A DNA stretch of 26,822 bases from positions 1 to 26,822 of the forward strand of contig DHVJ01000053.1 in assembly GCA_002412595.1 (NCBI GenBank). Direction: 5' to 3'. The stretch is from Anaerolineaceae bacterium UBA5211. GTDB lineage: Bacteria > Chloroflexota > Anaerolineae > Anaerolineales > Anaerolineaceae. Shown piece after piece: positions 1 to 7,983 of the stretch; position 1 is the stretch's first letter; every line of letters starts with the position of its first letter. The notes beneath the pieces were generated by a model. That model was not told where the DNA came from, made no database searches, and saw nothing but the letters and a program-made list of their open reading frames with translations. Both the position numbers and the translations under genes were made by a program.

Positions 1-343
1 CGGGCAGCACAAAGCAGGCGGCCAGTTGGCCGAGGGGTGTACCCGCGCCGGTGAAGGTAGGGGAGTTGGGAAAGAAATGGCGAGTGACCAGTAAATGGTA
101 GAACTCCACAGCCCGTTCTTTTACATCTGCTCCCCAGGCTTTCTCAACCTTGGCAATGTGGTAAGCCACACGCCAAAACATTTCTTCAACAGTTTCGGTC
201 AATTCACCGTTATCACCCTTGCGGATGTAGCGGCGGGATAATACCTGATAACTGTTTTCGCTCAATTCCGCCTGCGGCAGACCCTTGGGCATAGGTGGAG
301 TCGGTAGTGTTTTTCTGTCTGTAGGTGGTTTTGTTTTTGACAT
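1..343 (-). CDS. nrdJ: Class II (adenosylcobalamin-dependent) ribonucleotide reductase, N-terminal part
   Basis: Partial gene: it starts at 343 and runs off the left edge, so only about 114 N-terminal residues are visible. The family reduces ribonucleotides to deoxyribonucleotides using a B12-derived radical, in the cytoplasm and independent of oxygen. The translation contains FFPNSPTFTGAG followed by LGQLAACFVLP, the substrate-loop and first redox-cysteine region typical of class II enzymes. The first ~20 residues are a Lys/Pro-rich tail. A good ribosome site (AAAGGAG) lies inside the last codons of nrdR, and only 3 nt separate the nrdR stop from this ATG, so the two genes are probably co-transcribed and coupled. 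The class II assignment (rather than class I) rests on this N-terminal motif only. Confidence 0.85.
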   Translation of the reverse strand, partial: MSKTKPPTDRKTLPTPPMPKGLPQAELSENSYQVLSRRYIRKGDNGELTETVEEMFWRVAYHIAKVEKAWGADVKERAVEFYHLLVTRHFFPNSPTFTGAGTPLGQLAACFVLP

Positions 344-346
344 GTT

Positions 347-805
347 TCAATCTCCTTTGGTGACCAACAGACGATTAATTTCGTCCAGAATGTCGTTTAA
401 ATTATTGAGTGGTAAATATACAATGGCATAGCGGATATAAGCAATCTGATCCATATCTTTTAACCCCTCAATCACCAAGTCGCCAATCAAACTGGAAGGG
501 ACTTCCAATTTATTCATCTGCTGCAATTTCGCTTCTACTTCTCCAGCCAGGCGCTCAATCTCGGCTGCGGGTACAGGACGTTTGGCACAGGAGATACGAA
601 TCCCGCGGATCAGTTTCTCGCGGTCAAATTCCTCGCGCGTGTTATCTTTTTTAATGATCATGGGCGTGGAACTAATGGCACGCTCGTAGGTGCTGAATCG
701 AAAACTGCAATCTTCACATTCCCGGCGTCTTCGGATACCGCCGTGCGAATCGTGAGTGGTGTCAATTACGCGTGTGTTTTCGCTTTGACATTGCGGACAT
801 TGCAT
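347..805 (-). CDS. nrdR: Transcriptional repressor NrdR
   Basis: A 152-residue protein of normal NrdR length. NrdR represses ribonucleotide reductase genes according to the ATP/dATP state. The N-terminal zinc ribbon has Cys3, Cys6, Cys30 and Cys33 with the usual RRRREC and RFSTYER blocks. An ATP-cone domain follows from about residue 49 (IIKKDNTREEFDREKL) to about 140 (YIRYAIVYLPL). It sits directly upstream of the ribonucleotide reductase gene, its expected target, and downstream of ftsZ, a common neighbourhood. The start is preceded by GAGGAG about 8 nt upstream. A promoter and a candidate NrdR box lie in the 5' region, so autoregulation is likely. Confidence 0.95.
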   Translation of the reverse strand: MQCPQCQSENTRVIDTTHDSHGGIRRRRECEDCSFRFSTYERAISSTPMIIKKDNTREEFDREKLIRGIRISCAKRPVPAAEIERLAGEVEAKLQQMNKLEVPSSLIGDLVIEGLKDMDQIAYIRYAIVYLPLNNLNDILDEINRLLVTKGD

Positions 806-887
806 AATGATCTCCTCAAGTTAAATATATAATGCTATTCAAACCCTTATAGGCGGTGGAAGGGGGCTCTGAAACAGGAATGAAAAC

Positions 888-903
888 CCCCATATGTAGG
901 GGG
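888..903 (-). promoter_or_regulatory. Candidate NrdR box
   Basis: Read on the minus strand the 16-mer is CCCCTACATATGGGGG, within a 19-bp imperfect palindrome (886-904). It matches the conserved core of the published NrdR box (aCaCwAtATaTwGtgt): C at 2 and 4, T/A at 5-6, ATAT at 8-11 and G at 13 and 15. The outer bases are C/G instead of A/T. It lies about 25-40 nt downstream of the predicted nrdR start of transcription, a position fitting repression. A weaker similar site (CCTATAAGGG) is near 844-853. The stem could also form a short RNA hairpin. Confidence 0.55.
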
Positions 904-935
904 TCGTAACTTGTGTATGCCTTTATGTGTGCATC

Positions 936-964
936 ATTTTAGCATAGCGGGGAAGTGGATTCAA
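936..964 (-). promoter_or_regulatory. Predicted sigma70-type promoter of nrdR-nrdJ
   Basis: On the minus strand TTGAAT (959-964) and TAAAAT (936-941) are separated by exactly 17 nt. Initiation would fall near 929, giving a leader of about 120 nt that includes the candidate NrdR box. It lies downstream of the ftsZ terminator, so nrdR can be expressed independently of the dcw operon. Confidence 0.6.
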
Positions 965-1030
965 GTGTTTTGCCGACTTGAACCTTAAATATTATAAATC
1001 TTTAATAATTATCGATATAAAGATGATCGT

Positions 1031-1079
1031 AAAAGAAAGCGTGGCGGGGTATGGGCAGGCAGAGTCACCCATACCCCGC
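1031..1079 (-). terminator. Rho-independent terminator of the dcw operon after ftsZ
   Basis: A perfect 12-bp G/C-rich stem (1044-1055 with 1068-1079) encloses a 12-nt loop, about 35 nt past the ftsZ stop. On the minus strand it is followed by CTTTCTTTT. The T run is interrupted, but the stem is strong and no similar element occurs earlier in the operon. Confidence 0.8.
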
Positions 1080-1113
1080 GTGTAAGGAGAAAAATTGGAG
1101 GGCTAATAATTCT

Positions 1114-2253
1114 TTATTGGTTCCGATTGCGCAAGAAGGCAGGAACTTCAATCTCATCGGTATTGTAGATTTGTGTTCCAAATTCCGCCAGATTACGCGT
1201 GGTAACATTCTCCTCGTTTTTACTTTTAGCTGATTCGCTCGACGATTGGCTGAGCGCTTCAGAGAAGCGCGTGCGCGTTGAGCGGGAATGTGCGCTGGAT
1301 GAGTCAAAACCGGTGGCAATAACTGTAATGCGGATCTCCTCGCCCATATCCGGATTGATAACGGCGCCAAAGATCAGGTTGACGTCCGGGTGGGCGGTTT
1401 CCTTGATGATAGCTGCGGCTTCGTTGACTTCAAACAGGCGCAGGTCGTTGCCGCCGGTCACGTTGAACAGAATGCCATGTGCGCCGTCAATGGTGATGTC
1501 CAGCAGTTCGCTGGCAATGGCCATTTCGGCAGCTTTACGGGCGCGGTCTTCACCTGAAGCACGGCCGACTGCCATCAATGCAGCGCCGCCCTCGGACATG
1601 ATGGTGCGCACATCCGCAAAATCTAGGTTGATCAAGCCGGGCACGGTAATCAACTCCGAAATGCCCTGGATACCCTGGCGCAGGACATCATCGGCTACCT
1701 TGAAAGATTCGCTCAAGGGCGCGCGCTTGTCCACAATTTGCAGCAGGCGGTCGTTGGGGATGACAATGAGTGTGTCGGCTTGCTTCTTCAGGCTCTGAAT
1801 ACCGGCTTCCGCGGATTGGCTGCGGCGCGAACCTTCAAAGTTGAAGGGACGCGTGACCACACCGATGGTGAGCGCGTTGATCTCGCGGGCAATCTGCGAA
1901 ATGATGGGTGCTGCGCCGGTGCCCGTACCGCCGCCCATACCGGCGGTGATGAAGACCATATCCGCGCCTTTGAGCACGGCATACAGCTCATCGGCAGATT
2001 CTTCCGCGGCACGTTTGCCCATTTCCGGGTTGCCGCCGGCTCCCAGGCCGCGTGTGGATTTGTCACCGATGCGCACCCGGGTGGGCGTCTTGGACAGGTT
2101 CAGCGCCTGCCCGTCGGTATTAACCGCAATGAACTCGATGCCTTGAATGCCTTCTGCGATCATGCGATTGACCGCGTTGCATCCGCCGCCGCCTACGCCC
2201 ACAACCTTGATACGGGCAAAGGATTCTGATTGGTTCTGTTGATTGTTATCCAT
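1114..2253 (-). CDS. ftsZ: Cell division GTPase FtsZ
   Basis: A 379-residue tubulin homologue that polymerises into the Z-ring and recruits the divisome at mid-cell. The glycine-rich start (VVGVGGGGCNAVNRM, residues 17-31), the tubulin signature GGGTGTG (107-113) and the NLDFADVRTIM block are all intact. The C-terminal tail ends in DEIEVPAFLRNR, the conserved peptide that binds FtsA and other partners. A strong ribosome site (GGAGGA) precedes the ATG. It is the last gene of the dcw operon, 59 nt after ftsA, which is one of the larger gaps in the operon and contains a 14-bp perfect palindrome. A terminator follows. Confidence 0.98.
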   Translation of the reverse strand: MDNNQQNQSESFARIKVVGVGGGGCNAVNRMIAEGIQGIEFIAVNTDGQALNLSKTPTRVRIGDKSTRGLGAGGNPEMGKRAAEESADELYAVLKGADMVFITAGMGGGTGTGAAPIISQIAREINALTIGVVTRPFNFEGSRRSQSAEAGIQSLKKQADTLIVIPNDRLLQIVDKRAPLSESFKVADDVLRQGIQGISELITVPGLINLDFADVRTIMSEGGAALMAVGRASGEDRARKAAEMAIASELLDITIDGAHGILFNVTGGNDLRLFEVNEAAAIIKETAHPDVNLIFGAVINPDMGEEIRITVIATGFDSSSAHSRSTRTRFSEALSQSSSESAKSKNEENVTTRNLAEFGTQIYNTDEIEVPAFLRNRNQ

Positions 2254-2312
2254 TTTCTCCTCCGTTCTAATTTATTGCAATAAACGTTCCAATAATTTGT
2301 GATGTTGATTGC

Positions 2313-3542
2313 CTACGGCAGCAGCCGATTGGCAAAGTCCTTGATTTTGTCCCACAGGTCGTTGGGTATGGGGGGAGTCTTAACGACCTTGGGTGTGAGT
2401 GCCTCGTCCACCAGCAGAGCCCAATACAAAAGCCCTACACTGGTGGAGTAAGCGGGTGAATAGAGCTGGTCAACCAACCCCAGCAAATTTTCCGGCTGTG
2501 AAATGCGCACCGGCAGCCCTAAAACATCCGCGGCTAGAGTGCGGATGCCCGGCAGCAGGCTGGAGCCGCCGGTAAGAACCACTCCGGCGGGCAGCAGCCC
2601 ATCGTAACCGGAGCGTTTGACTTCCTGTAAAACAAAGCGGAAGATCTCTTCAGTACGCGCTTCAATAATGAACGCCAGGTCCTTGCGGCTCATTTGGATA
2701 GGGTTATCTGAGCCGAATGAACGCACACTGAACAGTTCTTCACTGCCAACTTCATCTCGAATTGCATGACCGTATTTCTTTTTGACCTCCTCGGCTTGTG
2801 TGAGTGACAAGCGCAGCCCATGCGCGATGTCTGATGTGATCAGGCTGCCACCGACTGATAACACCATGGTGTGCCAGACATCGCCGTTGATATAAATAGC
2901 CAGGTCGGTAGTGCCGCCGCCAATGTCGCAGACCATTACGCCCAACTGACGTTCGGTTTCAGTCAGGATCACCTCACCGGAAGCCAACGGATTGAGCACA
3001 AATTGCAGCACCTGCACACCGGCGGCTTCGGTGGCTTTGCGGATGTTTTCCACGGTAGTCTCGGCGGCGGTGATGATATGGGCTTCCACATCCAGGCGGT
3101 AACCGTGCATGCCAACCGGTTGGCTGATGCCGTCTTGCCCATCCACATTGAAGCCGCGCTGAATGACATGGATTACCTCGCGGTTATGCGGGATGGCTAC
3201 CGATTGGGCAGCTTCCAGGGCGCGGGTGACGTCGGATTGGCGCACAATGCCGCCCGTGACGCCAGCTGTACCGCGGCTGTTGATGGAAGAGACGTGAGAA
3301 CCGGCCAGGCTGACCCAGGCAGAACGGATTTCGTAGCCGGAAGAGCGCTGCGCTTTCTCGACCGAACGCGCGATGGCAATGGTGGCATTTTCCAAATCCA
3401 CCATCACACCGCGTTTCATACCGCGCGAAGGCTCAATACCCACACCCATAATGCGCAATTGGCCGTCTTCCTCCACACGTGCCACCAGTGTGCAGATTTT
3501 AGTGGTACCGATATCTATTCCGACAATCGTTTGATCTTCCAT
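2313..3542 (-). CDS. ftsA: Cell division protein FtsA
   Basis: A 409-residue actin-fold ATPase that tethers FtsZ filaments to the membrane. Motifs include GIDIGTTKICTLVA at the N terminus (phosphate 1), the SHVSSINSRG region, CDIGGGTTDLAIY (phosphate 2) and VVLTGGSSLLPGI (adenosine). The last residues (DLWDKIKDFANRLLP) form the expected amphipathic membrane-targeting helix. It starts 5 nt after the ftsQ stop and has only a weak ribosome site (GAGTGG), which suggests translation coupled to ftsQ. ftsZ follows. The length and motifs are ordinary for FtsA. Confidence 0.97.
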   Translation of the reverse strand: MEDQTIVGIDIGTTKICTLVARVEEDGQLRIMGVGIEPSRGMKRGVMVDLENATIAIARSVEKAQRSSGYEIRSAWVSLAGSHVSSINSRGTAGVTGGIVRQSDVTRALEAAQSVAIPHNREVIHVIQRGFNVDGQDGISQPVGMHGYRLDVEAHIITAAETTVENIRKATEAAGVQVLQFVLNPLASGEVILTETERQLGVMVCDIGGGTTDLAIYINGDVWHTMVLSVGGSLITSDIAHGLRLSLTQAEEVKKKYGHAIRDEVGSEELFSVRSFGSDNPIQMSRKDLAFIIEARTEEIFRFVLQEVKRSGYDGLLPAGVVLTGGSSLLPGIRTLAADVLGLPVRISQPENLLGLVDQLYSPAYSTSVGLLYWALLVDEALTPKVVKTPPIPNDLWDKIKDFANRLLP

Positions 3543-3547
3543 AATTA

Positions 3548-4510
3548 TTAATCCACTCGATAATAAGGCGCGTTTAAAAATTCTACACTAACCATACTAG
3601 GATTGATGCCCTGCTCCTCCAAATTTCTAACAATGGTTTCGTACATAACCATTTTGTCATTGATGCTTTCCAGTTTTTGGCCAACATATACATCCCAACC
3701 GCGTGCGTCTGTCCAACCCAGCCCGCGCTGTTCCTGATAGAGCAGGGTGTTTTCACCCGGCATCCAGGCATTCAATTGCAGAACAGCTACTAGCAGGTTG
3801 CTGTCAATGTGCTTGGCTTGCGAAAAGAACATCAGGTCAGATTGGCCGGGTTTATTGATGGATTTATCCTGGACAGTTTTGCTGCTGCCGAACTCCCGCA
3901 GGTCCTGGTCAACTTGATAAAGCGGCAGCCCATCCGCATCAATGGTCAACATATCCGCCGCCGAGCCGCGCGCTGGGATCAAATACCCCTCGGTGTCTAT
4001 CCACATCAATCGATCGTTCATCTGCCAGGTGAACATGGGTTGGCGTTCCACTACGGAAATGGAAACCTGAGCAGGCAATGAAATACTCACCTGGATATCG
4101 CGCAATTCCGGGTAACTGGCCGCGATGGTATCGATGATATCTCCCGGCTGCACGGCGAAAATATGCGTTCCGACGATATTGAGGCTGCCCAGCACTTCTT
4201 CCGCGCTCAGGCGCTGCAGACCGCTGATTTCAATGCTGGAAACCTGGTATTCCGGCGATCGGAAAGCGGTCAGCACGAAATAGGCGAGCGCAACCACCAA
4301 TACAAAGCTAAGCAGGCGCCAACCGGGTTTAAAGCGGCGTTTGACCGCAGAGGCGGTCTCTTCTGTTCCCTTAAACCCTTTTCTATCGCGCGTTTGAACA
4401 ACAGGTGGGTCCACCGCCCGTCTGGCGGCTTGCCGGACGGAGCTTTGACTCTCCTGGTTCAATTTGCGGCGAACCTGTTCGGAACGCCTGTGCGCGTTGC
4501 GCTCTGTCAT
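3548..4510 (-). CDS. ftsQ: Cell division protein FtsQ/DivIB
   Basis: A 320-residue bitopic membrane protein of the divisome. It has a long basic cytoplasmic tail (residues 1-63), one membrane helix at about 64-84, then a POTRA domain beginning YQVSSIEISGLQRLSAEEVL (about 89-160) and the FtsQ beta domain with the VVERQPMFTWQ segment. FtsQ connects FtsB/FtsL to the septal synthase. It lies between ddl and ftsA, the usual order. Its ribosome site (GGAG) falls within the end of ddl, with a 5-nt gap. The cytoplasmic tail of over 60 residues is rather long; the rest is normal. Confidence 0.93.
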   Translation of the reverse strand: MTERNAHRRSEQVRRKLNQESQSSVRQAARRAVDPPVVQTRDRKGFKGTEETASAVKRRFKPGWRLLSFVLVVALAYFVLTAFRSPEYQVSSIEISGLQRLSAEEVLGSLNIVGTHIFAVQPGDIIDTIAASYPELRDIQVSISLPAQVSISVVERQPMFTWQMNDRLMWIDTEGYLIPARGSAADMLTIDADGLPLYQVDQDLREFGSSKTVQDKSINKPGQSDLMFFSQAKHIDSNLLVAVLQLNAWMPGENTLLYQEQRGLGWTDARGWDVYVGQKLESINDKMVMYETIVRNLEEQGINPSMVSVEFLNAPYYRVD

Positions 4511-4515
4511 GCTAA

Positions 4516-5628
4516 TTAATCTCCAAAGGTCCTTTTACTCTTATTGCGCTCCTGCTTCCGTTCGAGCGCCAAATCAATTAATTTCTCGATCAAAGCCGGA
4601 TAGCCCAACCCGCTGGCATCCCACAACTTGGGATACATACTGATCGAGGTAAAACCGGGAATGGTGTTGACCTCATTGATGTACAGGTCGTCGGTATCCT
4701 TGTCGAGCAGAAAATCCACGCGGCACATGCCGGCGCAGTCAATGGCTTTATAAGTCTTCAAAGCCAATTCTTTGATCCTGGCAGTCAGTTCGTCTGAAAC
4801 GGGCGCCGGGATGAATAAATCCGACTTGCCGTCCAGGTATTTTGCGTTGTAGCTGTAGAATTCGTCCGAGGGGATGATCTCGCCCGGCATGGAAACCTGC
4901 GCGTCCTCATTACCCAGTACACTGACCTCGATCTCACGGGCGTTGATGCCGCGCTCCACCAGGATGCGGCGGTCGTAACGGGCCGCTTCCAATAGACCTT
5001 CGTATAAATCCGAGTGGTTCTTGACTTTGGTGATGCCGACGGAGGAACCCAGGTTGGCGGGTTTGACGAACAGCGGATAAGCTGCCACGGCTTCAGCGCG
5101 CTTGATGACATTTTCTATGTCTGTTTCAATGTCGCGGCGGGTGCAGGTGATCCATTCGGCCACTGGAATGTCATTGGCGCGCATCACGTCTTTGAAAACG
5201 GATTTATCCATGCCAACCGAAGAACCCAGCACACCTGCGCCGACATAAGCGACGTCGGCCATTTCAAAGAATCCCTGCAAAGTGCCGTCCTCGCCGAAAG
5301 TGCCATGCAGCACCGGAAAAACTACATCCAATTCGGCTACGGATGTGATAACTTCCGAGGCGTTCTCGAAGGACCGTTTATACAGGACTGTTTTATCCGG
5401 TTCGGGCAGCAGAAAAACGCGGTAGAGACCCTGGGTGGAGCCTTTTTCAAGTGATTCCAGCACATGTTCACCGGACCACCAAATACCTTCGTGGTCAATG
5501 CCAATTTCAGTAACGTCGAATTTCTCTTTATCGAGCACGGAAAGTACCGAACGGGAGGACATCAACGAGACTTCATGCTCGCCGGAGCGCCCGCCCAGGA
5601 TAATGCCCAGTTTAATTTTTTGTGTCAT
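4516..5628 (-). CDS. ddl: D-alanine--D-alanine ligase
   Basis: A 370-residue ATP-grasp enzyme joining two D-alanines for the MurF reaction. The start at 5628 is chosen over an in-frame ATG 57 nt upstream because GGCGGTGAAAG precedes it, it gives MTQKIKLGIILGGRSGEHEVS (the conserved N terminus), and it forms an ATGA overlap with the murB stop. The substrate loop SDEFYSYNAKY (about 254-264) carries a Tyr at the position equivalent to E. coli DdlB Tyr216. This indicates D-Ala-D-Ala rather than D-Ala-D-lactate specificity by family knowledge. The ATP/Mg motif INEVNTIPGFT near the C terminus is intact. ftsQ follows after 5 nt. Confidence 0.95.
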   Translation of the reverse strand: MTQKIKLGIILGGRSGEHEVSLMSSRSVLSVLDKEKFDVTEIGIDHEGIWWSGEHVLESLEKGSTQGLYRVFLLPEPDKTVLYKRSFENASEVITSVAELDVVFPVLHGTFGEDGTLQGFFEMADVAYVGAGVLGSSVGMDKSVFKDVMRANDIPVAEWITCTRRDIETDIENVIKRAEAVAAYPLFVKPANLGSSVGITKVKNHSDLYEGLLEAARYDRRILVERGINAREIEVSVLGNEDAQVSMPGEIIPSDEFYSYNAKYLDGKSDLFIPAPVSDELTARIKELALKTYKAIDCAGMCRVDFLLDKDTDDLYINEVNTIPGFTSISMYPKLWDASGLGYPALIEKLIDLALERKQERNKSKRTFGD

Positions 5629-6596
5629 TCTTTCACCGCCTTTGAAGCTTGTTGATTGCGTAAAAATTCCGGAATGGATTCCCAATCCCCGACTACCTCG
5701 ATTTCAGGGATCAGCGTGATATTAAATTTCTTTTCAACACTCTCTCTGGCCAATACCAGCAGATCGAGCACGTCCTGCGCCTTCGCGCCGCCTTCATTGA
5801 TGATGAAGTTGGCATGTTTGGGACTGATGATGGCGCCGCCGATTTTGGTGCCTTTCAGCCCGGCTGCTTCAATCAGACGGCCGGCTTTGTCCTCAGGCGG
5901 GTTGCGAAACACAGATCCCATGCTGGGTCCAGGGGGTTGATTGCGCAGACGACGTTGGCGGTAATTTTCTACGCTGGATTGGATTTCCTGCTGGTCACCG
6001 CTGACCACTTCAAATAACGCCGACAGAATGATGGCGTCTTCCATGTCGCGCTTAAACTTACTGGCACGGTAAGTGTATTCCAGTTGGTCGCAGGTCCAAT
6101 CTGCGCGCCCGCTAATTTTGTGCAATACGTCGGCTTTAATCAGACTGCGGCACGTTTCTTTGCCGAAGGCGCCTGCATTACCGTAAACAGCACCGCCGAC
6201 AGTTCCGGGAATGGTGGCCGCCCATTCCATGCCAGCCAGGCCGCGCAGGGCGAGCTTGCGGCCGATATTGCTCATCAAAGCGCCCGATTCTGCCCAAACG
6301 GAGATGGGATCGGTATGCGTATTGACTTTGATGTTATGCGCGTGGTTGATGACCACCACGCCGCGAATACCTTTGTCGCTGACCAGCAAATTGGAGCCGC
6401 TGCCCAACACTGTCAAGGGTGCGTCCATTTGCCACAGGGCGGCAACCAGATCCGCTAATTGATCGGCCGAATTGGCTATCAACAGCGTATCTGCCGGACC
6501 GCCCACTTTCATGGTGGTGAAATTGGACATGTGAACGCCTTCTTGCAGGTCACTGCCAAACTGTGCGCGTAATTTTTCCAGTAATTCTTTGCGCAT
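5625..6596 (-). CDS. murB: UDP-N-acetylenolpyruvoylglucosamine reductase
   Basis: A 323-residue FAD enzyme that reduces UDP-GlcNAc-enolpyruvate to UDP-MurNAc. The FAD domain has TMKVGGPAD near the N terminus, VLGSGSNLLVSDKGIRGVV and MEWAATIPGTVGGAVYGNAGAFG. The catalytic region has YRASKF, the proton-donor serine in PSMGSVFRNP, and the C-terminal glutamate in IPEIEVVG. GSVFRNPPEDKAGRLIEAAGLKG is the short type II form. It begins 7 nt after murC and its stop overlaps the ddl start by 4 nt (ATGA). Its place between murC and ddl is typical of Gram-positive-like dcw clusters. Confidence 0.96.
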   Translation of the reverse strand: MRKELLEKLRAQFGSDLQEGVHMSNFTTMKVGGPADTLLIANSADQLADLVAALWQMDAPLTVLGSGSNLLVSDKGIRGVVVINHAHNIKVNTHTDPISVWAESGALMSNIGRKLALRGLAGMEWAATIPGTVGGAVYGNAGAFGKETCRSLIKADVLHKISGRADWTCDQLEYTYRASKFKRDMEDAIILSALFEVVSGDQQEIQSSVENYRQRRLRNQPPGPSMGSVFRNPPEDKAGRLIEAAGLKGTKIGGAIISPKHANFIINEGGAKAQDVLDLLVLARESVEKKFNITLIPEIEVVGDWESIPEFLRNQQASKAVKE

Positions 6597-6603
6597 AATG
6601 ACC

Positions 6604-7983
6604 CTATGCCTTTCCCTTCAGGAAGGTGAGTACATCCCGACTGATCTGATCTGCGTCTCCCGCGGAGAGCACCAGCAACACATCACCGCTGCGCAGATGC
6701 TCGCACAGGTAAGCGGAGACATCTTTCAGTTCAGCGATTTGACGTGCATCCGGGTGCTGCATCATGTTCACTACTGTGCGCGATGAAAAATTCTGCGGCT
6801 TTTCCCGCGAAGCGTAGATTTCAGTAACGATCACGTGGTCGCAATCATCGAAAGCATCCTTGAATTCGTGCATCAACTCACGCGTGCGGCTGTAGGTGTG
6901 CGGCTGCCATACCGCCCAGATTTGGTTGTGCGGATAGCGGCAGCGGGCGGCGGAGAGGGTGGAGCGGATCTCGGTGGGGTGATGCGCATAGTCATCAATG
7001 ACCGTGATCCCTCTTTCCACGCCCAGAATGTCAAAACGGCGGCCAGTGCCGGAAAACTCGCGCAAGGCACGGATGGCTGGTTCCAATGGAAAACCTGCTT
7101 CATGCAGGGCAGCCAGCGCGGCAGCTGCGTTGAGGGCATTGTGGTTACCCGGAATGCTCAATTGAATGTCGGTATAGGTGCTGACCACCTGATTTTCTTT
7201 TTGAATATCCAGGTTGAAAACAACTCCGTAGCCGGGATTGTGGTGAACGTCCGTAACCCGATAAATATCATCCACGTCCATCCCGTAAGGCAGTGTGGTG
7301 ATAGATTGGCGTACAGCCTGTATCAATCGCTGCGAACCGGGATGGCTGCTGCAGGCAATCAGCTTACCCTGCGGAACGATCAAGTCGCTGAGCTTGCGGA
7401 ACGCCTGGTAATACGCCTGCGGGGTGGGGTAACAGTCGGGGTGATCGTGTTCGATGTTTGTGACCACCAGGATATCCGGGCGTAAACCCAGGAACATACC
7501 GTCGTACTCGTCGGCTTCGATCACGAAATACTCGCCTTGTCCGGCGTGCGCGTTCTTATGTAAATTCTTGACCATGCCGCCCACCACGTAAGATGGATCG
7601 GCTTCCAGAGCATTCAGGCACCAGGTGATCATGGCAGTGGTGGTGGTCTTGCCGTGCGTGCCGGCCACAGCGATGACCTTTTGCCCGGCGGTCAGTTCCT
7701 GGAGGAAATCGACGCGTTTAAGCACCGGGATACCGGCCTGGCGCGCGGCCACAACCTCTACGTTGCTGTCGGGCACTGCGGATGAGCGGATAACGATATC
7801 TGCACCCTGAACATTCTCAGCTTGGTGGCCGATTTTGACTTCAGCGCCCAGTTCAAGTAATTCTTGCGCCATGGGAGAAAGCAGCAAATCAGAACCGCTG
7901 ACCTGCTGGCCTCTTTCCATCAGGATGCGGGCGATGGGCGAAAGCCCGGTGCCGCCGATGCCGATAAAGTGATAGTGACTCAT
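6604..7983 (-). CDS. murC: UDP-N-acetylmuramate--L-alanine ligase
   Basis: A 459-residue Mur ligase that adds L-Ala to UDP-MurNAc. The N-terminal Rossmann domain starts HFIGIGGTGLSPIARIL, the ATP P-loop is GTHGKTTTT (108-116), and the central domain has VIEADEYDGMF and NIEHDHPD. The C-terminal domain has DDYAHHPTEI and AVWQPHTYSRT, all MurC-specific. The ATG shares one base with the stop of the preceding CvpA-like gene (TGATG), so the two are coupled. murB follows after 7 nt. Nothing is unusual in length or motifs. Confidence 0.97.
   Translation of the reverse strand: MSHYHFIGIGGTGLSPIARILMERGQQVSGSDLLLSPMAQELLELGAEVKIGHQAENVQGADIVIRSSAVPDSNVEVVAARQAGIPVLKRVDFLQELTAGQKVIAVAGTHGKTTTTAMITWCLNALEADPSYVVGGMVKNLHKNAHAGQGEYFVIEADEYDGMFLGLRPDILVVTNIEHDHPDCYPTPQAYYQAFRKLSDLIVPQGKLIACSSHPGSQRLIQAVRQSITTLPYGMDVDDIYRVTDVHHNPGYGVVFNLDIQKENQVVSTYTDIQLSIPGNHNALNAAAALAALHEAGFPLEPAIRALREFSGTGRRFDILGVERGITVIDDYAHHPTEIRSTLSAARCRYPHNQIWAVWQPHTYSRTRELMHEFKDAFDDCDHVIVTEIYASREKPQNFSSRTVVNMMQHPDARQIAELKDVSAYLCEHLRSGDVLLVLSAGDADQISRDVLTFLKGKA

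Larger units (their letters stand above)
806..1113. other. Intergenic region between ftsZ and nrdR
   Basis: No coding sequence is supported here. On the minus strand it holds, in order, the ftsZ terminator hairpin (1044-1079), an AT-rich stretch, a sigma70-like promoter (936-964) and a G/C-armed palindrome matching the NrdR-box layout (886-904), then the nrdR ribosome site. Confidence 0.8.

Noticed and set aside
886..904. G/C-armed palindrome considered as a terminator
   Set aside because: Only six pairs, and it lies downstream of a good promoter and upstream of nrdR; a much better terminator is at 1044-1079. An operator is the better explanation.
1199..1798. Long plus-strand ORF opposite ftsZ (199 codons)
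   Set aside because: Lies fully antisense to ftsZ, whose motifs are intact; composition is that of a codon shadow, with no family features or ribosome site.
2871..3551. 226-codon plus-strand ORF opposite ftsA
   Set aside because: Shadow of ftsA in an antisense frame; no recognisable domain.
6835..7485. 216-codon plus-strand ORF opposite murC
   Set aside because: Antisense shadow of the conserved murC.
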